A DNA stretch of 64,000 bases from Symbiodinium natans (GCA_905221605.1 CAJNDS010002385.1:265001-329000), one strand, 5' to 3'. Positions 46,998-57,468 are shown, counted from the first letter of the stretch. Notes: generated by a model from the letters alone, not told the origin. Program-made: numbers and translations.

Positions 46998-47077
46998 TGG
47001 GGCCTAAGCTCCTCATGTCGAGAGTCTCTGATGCGGGCGACGCAAGGGCAAGGGCGCATGTGGGGCCTGGCCAAGCT
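46998..47077 (+). pseudogene. Possible degraded purL exon
   Basis: One frame reads LLMSRVSDAGDARA, similar in spacing to the VTDLRDVK region. Another frame reads GRMWGLAKL, similar to NWMWAAKL. A frame change between them would be needed. Position and strand fit the next purL segment, but the match is weak. It ends where a family A palindrome begins. Confidence 0.3.
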
Positions 47078-47080
47078 GGC

Positions 47081-47236
47081 TACTTGAAGGTTCATGGTAC
47101 TTACTAACCAATTATATCTGTACTTTTTCCCCTACTTATAATTGGGATAACCCCTATAAGGCCCTTTAGGGGTATTATAAGTAGGGTTATAAGTACAGTT
47201 ATAAGTGGTTAGTAAGTACCATGAACCTTCAAGTAG
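47081..47236. mobile_element. Family A palindrome directly abutting coding-like sequence
   Basis: Ends TACTTGAAGGTTCATGGTAC and GTACCATGAACCTTCAAGTA are perfect inverted copies, and the hairpin continues to the centre. Left flank CTGGC and right flank GGAAGGCC, so GC (donor) and AG (acceptor) lie at its edges: CTG|GCTACTTG...GGAAG|GCC. After it, 18 open bases lead to GTAAAG. It looks like an intron made of one element. Confidence 0.85.
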
Positions 47237-47375
47237 GAAGGCCAGTACCAGTACGGAGGTAAAGCACCCTGAAGCTCTGAACCCCTAAACCCCTAAACCC
47301 CAAACCCTAAACCCTAAACCCTAAACCCTGAACCCTAAACCCCAAACCCTCAACCCCTAAACCCTCAACCCCAAA

Positions 47376-47634
47376 CCTTCAACCTCTACCACTCCAAACC
47401 TGAAGCCCTAGAGTCCCAATTTCAATCCAACCAACCCCACACAGACCCTGAATACGCCTTAGCTAAGGAACACAGGGTTTAGGGGTTTAGGGTTTTAGGG
47501 TGTAGGGTTTGGGGGTTTAGGGTTTAGGGTTTAGGGTTTAGGGGTTTAGAGTTTAGGGTTTTAGGGCTTTAGGGCTGAGGGTTTAGGAATATGCCTTAAA
47601 CCATATAGAATTGGGTTCTAGACCCTTAACCCTT
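47376..47634 (+). repeat. Long direct repeat, left copy
   Basis: Starts CTTCAACCTCTACCACTCC and ends near GGGTTCTAGACCCTTAACCC. It shares the ordered blocks CCTTAGCTAAGGAACACAGGG and GGTTTAGGAATATGCCTTAA with 50,731-51,033. The right copy has a longer telomere-like middle part. Confidence 0.9.
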
Positions 47635-47831
47635 TACCCTAAACCTTAGCCATTTTGGCTCAAGATTTTGGCTCAGACGTAGTCACAAGTACTGTTCGCG
47701 TTTGAGCTTGCCAGCCAGATGTGGGTATGCAGCTCAGACATTGACATCACGAGTCTGAAGCAAGAGTCCAGCATAGAATTGAGTGAATTGTTTAACTCTG
47801 CTTAGAGGAGCTGCCCCAAGTGTTTGAGAGG

Positions 47832-48240
47832 CGGGGTGGGGTGCGTGTGCGAGGTGGCCACGTCCCATCTCCCTTCCTTCCTCCTTCCTTCCTTCCTTCC
47901 TTCCTTCCTTCTTTCCTTTCCTTCTTCCTTCCCTCTTCCTCTTTGTCCCTTCCTCCTTCTTTTGTCCCCTTTGTTGCCTTCTAGCTAAGGTCTGGGGGGT
48001 GGGGTGCAAGGCGGCCACGTCCCACTCCCTTTCCTGTCTCCTTTCCCTCCCTTTTCTCCTTTCCTCTCAGCGTTGTTGTTTTTGTTGTTTGTTTTTCCTT
48101 TTTTCGTCCTAGGGCTCCGGGGTGGGGTGCGTGTGCGAGGTGGCCACGTCCCGCTCCCTTCACCACCTTCTCTTCTTCCCTTCTCTCCTCTCTCCTTTTT
48201 TGTTTTTTTCTTCTTCGTGTCCACGCGTTTCCTTTTTTTC
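47832..48240. repeat. Three-copy segment with CTTCC/pyrimidine runs
   Basis: GGGGTGGGGTGC plus GGTGGCCACGTCCC (or GCGGCCACGTCCC) starts each copy, followed by long C/T runs such as the CCTT repeat at 47,875-47,915. The long ORFs here are Lys/Glu- or Phe/Ser-rich artefacts. Confidence 0.85.
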
Positions 48241-48589
48241 TTTCTCTCTCGCGGGCAGGACTCTGTCCTTAAGCGTTGTGCTGCTTCTGCCGGTGTTATT
48301 CTCTAAGAGATGCATGCCATGTCCGTGTCTTTCCCACTGAATTCCTTCGCAAGCAGGCTGATGCTTGATCATGAGCCCATGTGAGGCCTCTTGTGTGGGC
48401 TTGTGCCTGCTTCTAAGCTGGAGCGCTAAGTGCTGCTGACATTTGAGTTTGCGGTTTTAGGTGTCCAAGGTGGGTGCCTTTCGGTTTTTTTAAAATAGGA
48501 CCTAGAGCACCCTGGACCTTTGGCTCGTCGTAACGGGGGCCCGTTCCCATGCAGTGCTATTCTTATGCAGCGCAGCGTTGTAAGACCTG

Positions 48590-49560
48590 CGTGCTGGGGG
48601 GCCCTTTCCCTCACAGTGCAGTGTGGCCCTTCAACTCCAACAAGGCCATTTGACATATTTTTCCTTTTGCATGGGCGCCCTGGGGCTGCGGCTTGACGTA
48701 AGACCTGCGATCCAGGGGGCCCGCTCCCTCACAGTGTCGTGTGGCTCTTCAACTTGCCACGCCGTTTCAACATGTCTCATTCCTTTTCCATGGGCACCCT
48801 GGGGCTGCGGCTTGACGTAAGACCTGCGAACCGGGGGGCCCTTTTCCTCACAGTGCAGTGTGGCTCCTCAACTTGCCACGCCGTTTCGACATGTTTCCAT
48901 CCTCTTCCATGGCCACCCTGGGGCTGCGGCTTGACGTAAGACATGCGAACCGGAGGGCCCTTTTCCTCACAGTGCAGTGTGGCTCCTCCACTTGCCACGC
49001 CGTTTCGACATGTTTCCCTCCTTTTCCATGGGCACCCTGGGGCTGTGGCTTGACGTAAGACCTGCGAACCGGGGGGCCCTTTTCCTCACAGTGCAGTGTG
49101 GCTCCTCAACTTGCCACGCCGTTTCGACATGTTTCCATCCTCTTCCATGGCCACCCTGGGGCTGCGGCTTGACGTAAGACATGCGAACCGGAGGGCCCTT
49201 TTCCTCACAGTGCAGTGTGGCTCCTCCACTTGCCACGCCGTTTCGACATGTTTCCATCCTCTTCCATGGCCACCCTGGGGCTGCGGCTTGACGTAAGACC
49301 TGCGAACCGGGGGCCCTTTCTCTCACAGTGCAGGCTCTTCATCTTGCCACGCCGTTTCCGCGTGTTTCCTTCCTTTTCTATTGGCGCCCTGCGGCTGCGG
49401 CTTGACGCAAGACCTGCGAACCGGGGGGCCCTTTCCCTCACAGTGCAGTGTGGCTCTTCAACTTGCCACGTCGTTTCAACATGTTTCCTTTTCTACGGGT
49501 ACCCTGGGTCTGGTCTGCGGCTTGGCGTAAGACCTGCGTACCGGGGGGCCCGTTCCCTAT
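48590..49560. repeat. 119-bp tandem array, about 8 copies
   Basis: GGGGCTGCGGCTTGACGTAA recurs every 117-120 bp from about 48,682 to 49,515, and CACAGTGCAGTGTGGCTC about 45 bp after it. Middle copies are nearly identical and the edge copies diverge, typical of unequal exchange. Pairs of alternating unit types (ACCTGCGAACC or ACATGCGAACC) suggest a 238-bp higher-order unit. 119 is not a multiple of 3, so frames rotate; the 66-aa ORFs are by-products. Confidence 0.95.
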
Positions 49561-49574
49561 ATTTGCATGTTCCG

Positions 49575-49790
49575 CGGTTGCAGTTGTCCGGCTGTGCGGT
49601 TGTGCAGTAGTGCAGTGGTGCGGTTGCGCTTGTGCGGTTGCACGGTTGCACGGTTGTGCGGTTGTGCGGCTGTGCAGTAGTGCGGTTGTGCGATTGCGCG
49701 ACTGCGCGGTTTTCTTGTCGCGCGGCTGTCCGAGTGTGCGGTGGTGCGGTTCTGCGTCCGCGGTTGTGCGGTTGTCCGGAGGCGGGTGCT
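49575..49790. repeat. GTGCGGTT-type degenerate simple repeat
   Basis: Overlapping GTGCGGTTGTGCGGTT motifs with C/A/G changes for about 200 bp, giving spurious Cys/Val-rich ORFs on + and Arg/Thr-rich ORFs on -. No function is inferred. Confidence 0.85.
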
Positions 49791-50730
49791 GCGCCTTCTG
49801 TGTTTGCGTGACGGTTGGCCCCGGGCCCCGGGTCGTCCCTGATACCTCCTGGTATGCCGGCAGCCTTGTCCTCTGCGCTTCCCTGCGCCTGCAGCCTAGT
49901 TATTGAATCCTGTCTGGTTGGCGTTGGCTGGGCCCGTCTCGCTCTAGCTTCTCTCCCACCGCCGAGTCGTGAGCCTGCCTTTGCACCCCCGTAACTGAGG
50001 GCAGTCCAGGTTGGGGTCCATCGCTCCCGACCTGGTCCTCCCTCATTTGAGAGGTGTGCTTCTGCCCCAGTTAGTCCGACCCAAACCCTGCCCCATGCGC
50101 TTCCCGTGCAACGCCCGCAACTATTCCTCGACCCCACCCTGACGCAGCACTTGTCAGCTTGCGCGCAGGCCTGCTTGCCTGGTGCTGGCTCAGGTTCCCC
50201 TGCCCTGATCCGTCTGCCACTGCACCTTGTCCTGCGTTGGGTCATTCGCCAGCTCCTTGCTGGTGGCTGGGCCCCTTTGGACCAGCTCCTGTCAGCGCTG
50301 CGGGACTGGGCATAGGACTGGAGGCGGACCGTCCTCTGCCGCGCGTGCCGCTTTCACGACTTTCCGCCTTCTTGCTCCGCTGTAAGGCCAAAAAGACCGT
50401 TGCGTTTGCAGGTTCCCCATCCGCCCCATCCCTCTTCCGCTCCCCCTTCCCCCCTTCCCAGTCCCCCCCTTCCCCTCCTCCCCCCCCCCCCCCTTTCTAA
50501 CCCTTGCTCTAAACTGCACCTGAATCGCGTTATCTGTTGCAGTAACACATCCTACACTACACTGCTAGCCCCTAACCTACCATGACTGCAGCACCACTCT
50601 CTACCATGCTCTGGCTCACCCCCTCCTTCCCCCCCCCCTTCCGACTAGATCCCCCTCTTGAACCACGGAGGGTCCCAGATGTGGGGGGGACAAGCGTGGG
50701 TGGTACTGCTGCCAGCCTTTCTCCCTCCCT

Positions 50731-51033
50731 CCCTTCAACCTCTACCACTCCAAACCTGAAGCCCTAAAGTCCCAATTTCAAAGCCTCCAACCAACCCCAC
50801 ACAGACCCTCAATACGCCTTAGCTAAGGAACACAGGGTGTAGGGGTTTAGGGTTTTAGGGTTTTAGGGTTTTAGGGTTTAGGGGTTTGGGGGTTTAGGGC
50901 GTTTTAGGGTTTAGGGGTTTGGGGGTTTAGGGCTTACGGTTTAGGGGTTTAGGGTTTAGGGTTTTAGGGTTTTAGGGCTGAGGGTTTAGGAATATGCCTT
51001 AACCATATTGAACTGGGTTCTAGACCCTTAACC
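50731..51033 (+). repeat. Long direct repeat, right copy
   Basis: Begins CTTCAACCTCTACCACTCC and ends GGGTTCTAGACCCTTAACCC like the left copy. The middle TTTAGGG-like section is longer by about 40 bp, mostly TTTTAGGG units. Confidence 0.9.
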
Positions 51034-51274
51034 CTAAACCCTAAACCCTAAGCCCTACTAAGCCCTAAACCCTAAACCCTAAACCCGAAACCCTAAGCCC
51101 TAAGCCCTAAACCCTAAACCCTAAACCCCAAACCCCAAACCCCAAACCCTAAGCCTTAAACCCTAAACCCGAAACCCTAAACGCTAAACCCTAAACCCTA
51201 AACCCTAAACCCTAAACTCTATCCCTTAATTCATCTTGGGGACCCCAAAGCCCTAACGCCCCCCCTTTCCGAAG

Positions 51275-51316
51275 GCCTGGTGGACGTGGCGCGCCGACTG
51301 AGGGACCTGGCCGAGC
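51275..51316 (+). CDS. purL: Candidate later purL exon
   Basis: CCGAAG|G opens (G)LVDVARRLRDLAE plus C, then GC. The L-x-D-x-A spacing with later [LM] and L residues resembles the helix before G-[VI]-A-[VI]-DGGKDSLS in PurL. Strand and order fit. No diagnostic motif is inside, so this is tentative. Confidence 0.4.
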
Positions 51317-51364
51317 GCCTCTTCCTATTATCATGTTGTCTCCCTAAACCCTAAACCCTAAACC

Positions 51365-51650
51365 CTACACCCTAACCCCCTAAACCCTAAACCCCCAAAC
51401 CCCCAAACCCCCAAACCCCTAAACCCCTAAACCCCTAAACCCCTAAACCCCTAAACCCCTAAACCCCTAAACCCCTAAACCCCTAAACCCCTAAACCCCT
51501 AAACCCCTAAACCCCTAAACCCCTAAACCCCTACACCCCTACACCCCTAAACCCCTAAACCCCTAAACCCCTAAACCCCTAAACCCCTAAACCCCTAAAC
51601 CCCTAAACCCCTAAACCCCTAAACCCCTAAACCCCTAAACCCTAAACCCT
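51365..51650. repeat. CCCCTAAA octamer array
   Basis: About 34 copies with few changes (CCCCTACA at about 51,530-51,545). The same octamer occurs at 26,638 and 58,590, and its complement at 59,090. Confidence 0.95.
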
Positions 51651-51824
51651 AACCCTGAAGCCTATGCTGCGGGTGTTTGGGTTAAGGCTTTACAGTGGGA
51701 TTGGGGCCTTAAGGGAGACATTGGGCCTCAGGGCTGTGGGGCGAGGAGATGTGAGGGTTTTAAGGGCTTGTGGTTTTCGGGGCTTCGGAGTTTTATTAGG
51801 GTTTGTGTAGGGGTGCAAGATGCT

Positions 51825-51975
51825 GGGCTGGAGGTGCAGCTGCACATCAGACACTTCAGAAGTGCGTATGCACGACCTGGCGACCAGGATGCTTCTCCGC
51901 TGATTCATGCGGCATTTGCGAAGGCTCGGTTGCACAAGCGCCGTGCAGCGAGCTGTGTCGCGCACGGCGCCGCCC
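51825..51975 (+). CDS. Unassigned exon-like island
   Basis: About 50 open codons including GLEVQLHIRHFRSAYARPG and ASPLIHAAFAKARLHKR. Longer than most islands. The minus strand is also open, so the strand is uncertain. No family is recognised. Confidence 0.35.
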
Positions 51976-52451
51976 CTAAACCCTAAGCCCCCCTAGACCC
52001 TAGACCCTAAACCCCAAACCCTAAACCGCCTAGCAGAGCCTCCCGATGGTGCCCGCCTGCCCCAACACAGGTGAGAGGGGTGGCGGGCGGGTTAAGGGTT
52101 TATAGGGTTCAGGCACCTAAGCCCTAAACCCTAACCCTAAACCCTAAGCCCTAAGCCCCAAGCCCTAAGCCCTAAACTCTTACCTCTTAACTCCTACACA
52201 GAAGCCGCCTCTGGATCCCTAAAGACTGCAAGCTGCCCAGCGCATCGATTCGCATTAAGAAGGCCACTCTTACCCTAAACCCCAAACCTTAAACCCCACT
52301 TACCCTAAACTCTCATCCCCTAACCCTGAACTCTAAACCCCAAAACCCCAAAATCCCTCAAACAAAAACAACCCTACCGAGCCTTTTAATCTCACCCGAG
52401 GTGCCCTCTGGACGACAACTCGCTGTCCGTGGAGACCGGCCAGGTGTTCTG

Positions 52452-52695
52452 GTATTTGGAATCCTTGTACCGAGGTGGCACGAGGGTTAGGATTTAGGGT
52501 TTAGGGTTTAGGGTGTAGGGTTTAGGGTTTAGGGTGTTTAGGGTTTAGGGTGTTTAGGGTTTAGGGTGTTTAGGGTTTAGGGTGTTTAGGGTTGAGGGTC
52601 TAGGGTCGAGGGTCGAGGGTTTAGGGTGTAGGGTTTAGGGTTTAGGGTATTTGGAATCCTTGAGCCGAGGTGGCAAGGCGCTGTTTGAAGTCGGT
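52452..52695. repeat. Short duplication around GTTTAGGGTGTTTAGGG repeats
   Basis: TATTTGGAATCCTTG plus CCGAGGTGGCA occurs at about 52,453 and 52,649. Between the two are GGGTGTTTAGGGTTTA units. The first copy follows an open GC-rich island (52,398-52,445). Confidence 0.75.
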
Positions 52696-53049
52696 CAGGT
52701 TTGAGGTTTTGGGTTTGGGGTTTAGGGTTTAGGGTTTGGGTTTTTTTGGGTTTAGGGTTTTGGGGGTGGGGGGTAGGGTTTATCAGCTACTGGAGGCCCC
52801 CCCCGCGGAGCCGCCGTCCAACGCTTCCCACGCCTGCCAGCAAGGCCCCCCCCATGGAGCTGCCGTCCAAGGTGCCTCCCCCGCCTGCCAGCAAGAGCAC
52901 CGCAGCTGCCTGGTTGGAGATCTCGTCCGGCATCCCTGCAAGGACCAGGAGGAAATCTGGGAGCCACCAGCGCTCCGGCCCCGCAGCCCAGCGCGGCGCA
53001 GCCAGAAGTCTGGTCGCAGTACCATCACGAAGGACGCCTGTGGTTCAGC

Positions 53050-53411
53050 CGCACTCACAGATACAAGAGATACTCCGCTCCATACAGGTCGAGGCCACCC
53101 TATACAACATGTATCTTAACATGGAGAAAACCGAAATCCTAGTACACCCCAACGCACCAGACCCTGATGTGAGATTGGTGGATGGCACAAAGATGAACAC
53201 AGTCTACTCCGCCAAATATCTAGGCACCCATGTAGCATGGGAACACACCAGTAAACAAGCCACAGAGGCGCGCAAAACAAAAGCACACACACACACACAC
53301 ACGGCATACATGAAGCTACAAAACCTATGGAGAAGCAGACTCTGTTGGAAGGCTAAAGCGCGTTTGTTTCATTCATGTTCAAGGTACAGGTTAGATAGGT
53401 TAGTTCCTTGA
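53050..53411 (+). mobile_element. LINE (non-LTR) reverse transcriptase fragment
   Basis: In frame from about 53,050 the sequence reads IQVEATLYNMYLNMEKTEIL, then later VYSAKYLGTHVAWE, then MKLQNLWRSRLCWKAKARLF. N-x-x-KTE and KYLG are the conserved spots of the late palm and thumb of LINE reverse transcriptases, and the KAR.F part follows at the usual place. The catalytic YxDD lies upstream and is missing, so this is a 5'-truncated piece. A (CA)n run at 53,285-53,303 adds His/Thr residues. Upstream 52,790-53,050 is Pro/Ala-rich and may be unrelated. It ends at TGA, 53,411. Confidence 0.8.
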
Positions 53412-53699
53412 AGTTTATGCGCCAGTGTGCGTGGAGGGGGCTGTGGGACCTAGACCGTTTTAAGTTTTAAAGCACCAATGGAGACCCGCAGACATTAAAA
53501 ACCCGAAATCTTCCACCCTTGACCCTAGCAAAGCCTTGCCTAGTGTTTAGGGCTTAGGGTAATGCTTCGCGATCACCTAGTGCTCTCGCAGTACGCTTTT
53601 CGGGGTTGCATCCTTGTGAACCTAGTCAAGGCAAGGAAGGTTTTAGGTTTTAAGTCTCCAAACCCTTTAAACCCGGACCTGAAACCCTGCACGCGCGCT

Positions 53700-53795
53700 T
53701 TTGGGCCCCCTTGAACCCTCTTAAACCCTCTTAAACCCTCTTAAACCCTCTTAAACCCTCTTAAATCCTCTTAAATCCTCTTAAACCCCTAAAAC
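53700..53795. repeat. CCCTCTTAAA decamer array
   Basis: About eight ten-base units, a private telomere-like variant, with the last ones changed to TCCTCTTAAA. Confidence 0.9.
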
Positions 53796-53859
53796 CTGAA
53801 ACCCCCCGGACCCAAACCCCCACAAACACACCAAAACCCCCCAAAACCGAGGCGCCGAG

Positions 53860-53942
53860 GACGGCAGATGCTGGCCTGTAGCACGGCCGGCGCACCATGC
53901 GACCTCTGGCCGCGCCACGCGGAGCGGCAGGTCATGAAGGAG
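53860..53942 (+). CDS. Unassigned exon-like island
   Basis: CGCCGAG|G, 2 + 81 nt open, GC donor (GGAG|GCGA). The peptide is RQMLACSTAGAPCDLWPRHA, then ERQVMKE. Borders follow the same rule as the purL exons. No family is recognised. Confidence 0.45.
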
Positions 53943-54079
53943 GCGATGGGTCTTTGGGATTTGGGGTGTTTGGGCTCAGGGTTTAGGTTTTAGGGTTTTG
54001 GGGTGTTTGGGTTCAGGGTCAAGGGTCCAGGGTTTAGGGTTTAGGGGTTTAGGGGTTTAGAGGTTTAGGGTTTAGGGTT

Positions 54080-54800
54080 TGGGGGTCGCTCTATATACCC
54101 TGCTTGGAAGCCCTTGTGACTCAACAAGTAGGATTCGTAAGTGGGAGATGGGGATTTGCACCAGGAGGAGGATCGGCAGAAAAAGGAAGAAGGTGGAGGA
54201 GCAAACAAGGAGGATGAAGAAGGGCAGGAGGTCTTTCGCCTGTGCTCTTTGGCATCAAATTCATGTGTGCCTTATAATTTAATATAGGGTTTTTCGTGGA
54301 GAAGGGTGAAAGGGGTGACAGGGGTGAACGAACAAGCCAAAAGACCCTGGTTTCGAGGACTTAATGGTTAGGCTGTCATGTTGTTCCCCGGTTAGTACTA
54401 AATGACCAAGAAATCCCCCTTTCCTGTTCACCCGTGTCATCATGAACCTGTTAACCGCACGAATGAGGGAGATGAAAAGGGCCCCTTTAAAGGACTCTTT
54501 ATTTGGCATCCTGGCTGTTACCTTCACGACTCAACAGATTAACTCCTAGAGACAGAGGTTGTTTCGTTCATGTGCTCACTGCGTTCATTCATTCGCAGGC
54601 TCATTCATTCTCTTATTCACACACTCTCTTCACCTTGGAAATCGAAAAGGAAGTCATGAGTCAAAAGCCCATGGAAATAGCTGGGTCTTGTGGATGGGGG
54701 ACGTACTACATTTGTGTGCTGAGTCCAGGCCGTCGCCGCAGTGGAGCAGCGGATCACGCACCTCGGGAACCTTGGCCCAGGGACTTCTCATGGACTTAGG
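54080..54800. other. Unique 0.7-kb spacer
   Basis: Little telomere-like DNA. Two + ORFs (54,079-54,282, Lys/Arg-rich; 54,503-54,799) have no family and no clear splice sites. A CATTCATTC run is at 54,584-54,610. I see nothing I can assign. Confidence 0.35.
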
Positions 54801-55817
54801 TTTAGGTTTCAGGGCTTAGGGTTTAGGGTTTCAGGGCTTAGGGTTAGGGTTTAGGGTTTAGGGTTTAGGGTGTAGGGTTTAGGGTTTAGGGTTTGGGGTT
54901 TAGGGTTTAGGGTTTAGACTTAGGGTTTAGGGTTTAGGATTCAGGGGTAGGGTTTCGTGGACACGGGTTCGGGGTTGCAGAGCTGTTACAGGGCTGTGGT
55001 TACAGGAATGTGGGGTTTTCAGGGTCTCCCCTGAGCCACCAGGGTTCAGGGTTTAGGGTTTAGGGTTCTGTGGTTAAACGATTGGTCCTAAATCTAAACC
55101 CTCAACCCTAGACCCTGGACCCTAAGGCCCGAAACCCTAAGAGTTTGGCAGGGTTTAGGGTTTAGGGTTTAGGGTTTAGGGTTTAGGGTTTAGGGTTTAG
55201 GGTTTAGGGTTTAGGGTTTAGGGTTTAGGGTTTAGGGTTTAGGGTTTAGGGTTTAGGGAGTTTGGTCGGGGGAGTTTGGGTTGTCAGGGCACTGGGGTGT
55301 CAGGGGCTTGGGGGTTTTAGGGGGTTGTTGTCCGGAGTTCACGAGGTTTTTGAACCCTGAGCCCGAAACCGAAAAACCCTAAACCCCGAACCTTACACGC
55401 AAGCTTTGTAGACCCTGAAACCCTAAACCCTAAACCCTAAAACCTAAAAGCCTAAACCCTAAACCCTAAACCCTAAAACCCTAAAACCCTAAACCCTAAA
55501 CCCTAAACCCTAAACCCTAAACCCTAAACCCTAAAACCCTCCGCTCAAGAACCCGAGACTCCCAACAACTGGGCAGCCCAAGTGACCCGGTTTTGGGCTC
55601 AGGCTTTAAGGTTTGGGGCGTAGGGTTCAGGATTTAGGATGCAGGGTTTAGGGTTTAGGGTTTAGGGTTTAGGGTTTAGGGTTCATGATGTAGGGTTCCC
55701 GGTTTTAGAGCCTCAACCCTAAACCCTAAACCTTGAACCCTTAACCCTAAACCCTAAACCCCAAACCCTCAACTACCCTAAGCTTCAGGGTTTAGGGGTT
55801 TAGGGTTTAGGGCTGAG

Positions 55818-55888
55818 GCGGGTGCTGCACGAGTTCTTGGGGGAGCTGGCCGCCTTACACACGGACATTCGTGACCAGGACGGCCGAG
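55818..55888 (+). CDS. Unassigned exon-like island
   Basis: GCTGAG|G, 1 + 69 + 1 nt open, GC donor (CGAG|GCTT). Peptide RVLHEFLGELAALHTDIRDQ. The layout matches the identified exons. The family is unknown. Confidence 0.45.
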
Positions 55889-56066
55889 GCTTCAGGATTT
55901 AGGGTTTAGGGTTTAGAGTTTAGAGTTTAGGGTTTAGGGTTTAGGGTTTAGGGCACACCCTAACCCCTAAACTCTAAACTCTAAACCCTAAACCCTAAAC
56001 CCTAAACTCTAAACTCTAAACCCTAAACCCTAAACCCTAAACCCTAAACCCTGCACCCTAAGGCCG

Positions 56067-56534
56067 AAACCTCGTGGGCTTGAGGGTTGAGGGGGCTCTG
56101 AATTATGTTCCTCCTTTTTGGGCACCCTAAACCCTAAACCCTAAACCCTAAACCCTAAACCCTAAACCCTAAACCCTAAACCCCAAACCCTAAACCCTAA
56201 AGCCTAAACCTCGTGGGCTTGAGGGTTAAACCCTAACCCTAAACCCTAAACCCTAAACCCTAAACCCTAAACCCTAAACCCTAAACCCTAAACCCTAAAC
56301 CCTAAACCCTAACCCTAAGCCTAAACCTCGTGGGCTTGAGGGTTGAGGGGGCTCTGAATTATGTTCCTCCTTTTTGGGCACCCTAAACCCTAAACCCTAA
56401 ACCCTAAACCCTAAACCCTAAACCCTAAACCCTAAACCCTAAACCCTAAACCCTAAACCCTAAACCCTAAAGCCTAAACCTCGTGGGCTTGAGGGTTGAG
56501 GGGGCTCTGAATTATGTTCCTCCTTTTTTGGGCA
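56067..56534. repeat. Higher-order repeat: 58-bp insert repeated among CCCTAAA tracts
   Basis: A unique 58-bp segment (AAACCTCGTGGGCTTGAGGG...TTTTTGGGCAC) occurs at 56,067-56,124, 56,323-56,381 and 56,476-56,534, with a truncated copy at 56,206-56,227. Each is followed by CCCTAAA tracts of different length. So tract plus insert was duplicated as a unit. Confidence 0.93.
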
Positions 56535-56794
56535 CCCTAAACCCTAAACCCTAAACCCTAAACCCTAAACCCTAAACATTCGTAGGGGCCCGCCTTATCA
56601 TAGCAACCCCACAAGGGACCACAACTCAGAGAAGGGACCAAAGCACCCCAAAACCATGTTTCCCATCCCATCAACGTTAGACTCCGAAGAATTTCAACCT
56701 TTGGGGCTTTAAACATAGGGCTTTAGGGTTCAGGGTTCAGGGTGTTGGGTTTAGGGTTTAGGGTTCAGGGTTTGGGGTGTAGGGTTTAGGGTTT

Positions 56795-56885
56795 GGAGCT
56801 TAGGGCGTAAGGCGTAAGGCGTAGGGCGTAGGGTGTAGGGCGTAAGGCGTAGGGCGTAGGGCGTAGGGCGTAGGGCGTAGGGAAC
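56795..56885. repeat. GGGCGTA/AGGCGTA array
   Basis: About 12 heptamers of a GC-rich variant directly after TTTAGGG units. Confidence 0.9.
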
Positions 56886-57468
56886 TCTGAATCCTAACGC
56901 CCTAGTTGCCCTAGTTTCAAAACCCGAAACGTTAGGCACCAAATCCCCGACAAACAAGACGCAAGCTCTAAACCCCAAATCCCCTAAAGTGGCAACTCGA
57001 TACACCCCAAACCCCATAGACCCGATAAACCCTAAAAAGCCCTGCAAACCCCAAAAACTCTGTAAACCCTATAAACCCTAAAACCTAAACTCTACACACC
57101 CTAGAAACCTTGTGCACCCCAAACCGTATAGACCCTGTAAACCCTCCAATCCCTATAGACCCTATAAACCCTGAAAACCCTCTAAACCCCCAAAAACCCT
57201 GCAAACCCAAACCCTAGACCCTAAACCCTAAACCCTAGCGTTTAGGTTTTAAACCCTAAACCCTAAACCCTAAACCCTAAACCCTAAACCCTAAACCCTA
57301 AACCCTAAACCCTAAACCCTAAACCCTAAACCCTAAACCCTAAACCCTAAACCCTAAACCCTAAAACCTAAAACCTAAAACCTGAAACCCTAAACCCTAA
57401 AACCCTAAACCCTAAAACCCTAAACCCTAAACCCTAAACCCTAAACCCTCTTTTCCCCTATGGGACAG

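Larger units (their letters stand above)
47635..50730. mobile_element. 3.1-kb non-telomeric block bounded by direct repeats
   Basis: The block lacks TTTAGGG-type DNA, unlike everything around it, and is flanked by similar direct repeats of about 260-300 bp. Inside are three copies of a GAGGTGGCCACGTCCC-type segment (47,832, 47,996, 48,118) with pyrimidine runs, a 119-bp array and a GTGCGGTT repeat zone. ORFs on both strands are low-complexity and no transposase or integrase is seen. It could be an insertion whose ends are long terminal direct repeats, or a segmental duplication with a different filler. Confidence 0.5.

Noticed and set aside
47734-48372. Lys/Glu-rich minus ORFs and Phe/Ser-rich plus ORFs
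   Set aside because: They are produced by C/T-rich runs in a three-copy repeat.
48623-49610. Series of 66-codon ORFs with similar sequence
   Set aside because: Frames rotate through the 119-bp array. There is no independent support for a protein.
49493-50245. 250-codon minus-strand ORF
   Set aside because: It runs through GTGCGGTT repeats and GC-rich DNA, with Arg/Ala/Thr-rich low-complexity sequence and no recognisable domain.
51768-51986. Complete small gene
   Set aside because: Both strands are open and the first codons lie in decayed repeat. Only an exon-like island can be supported.
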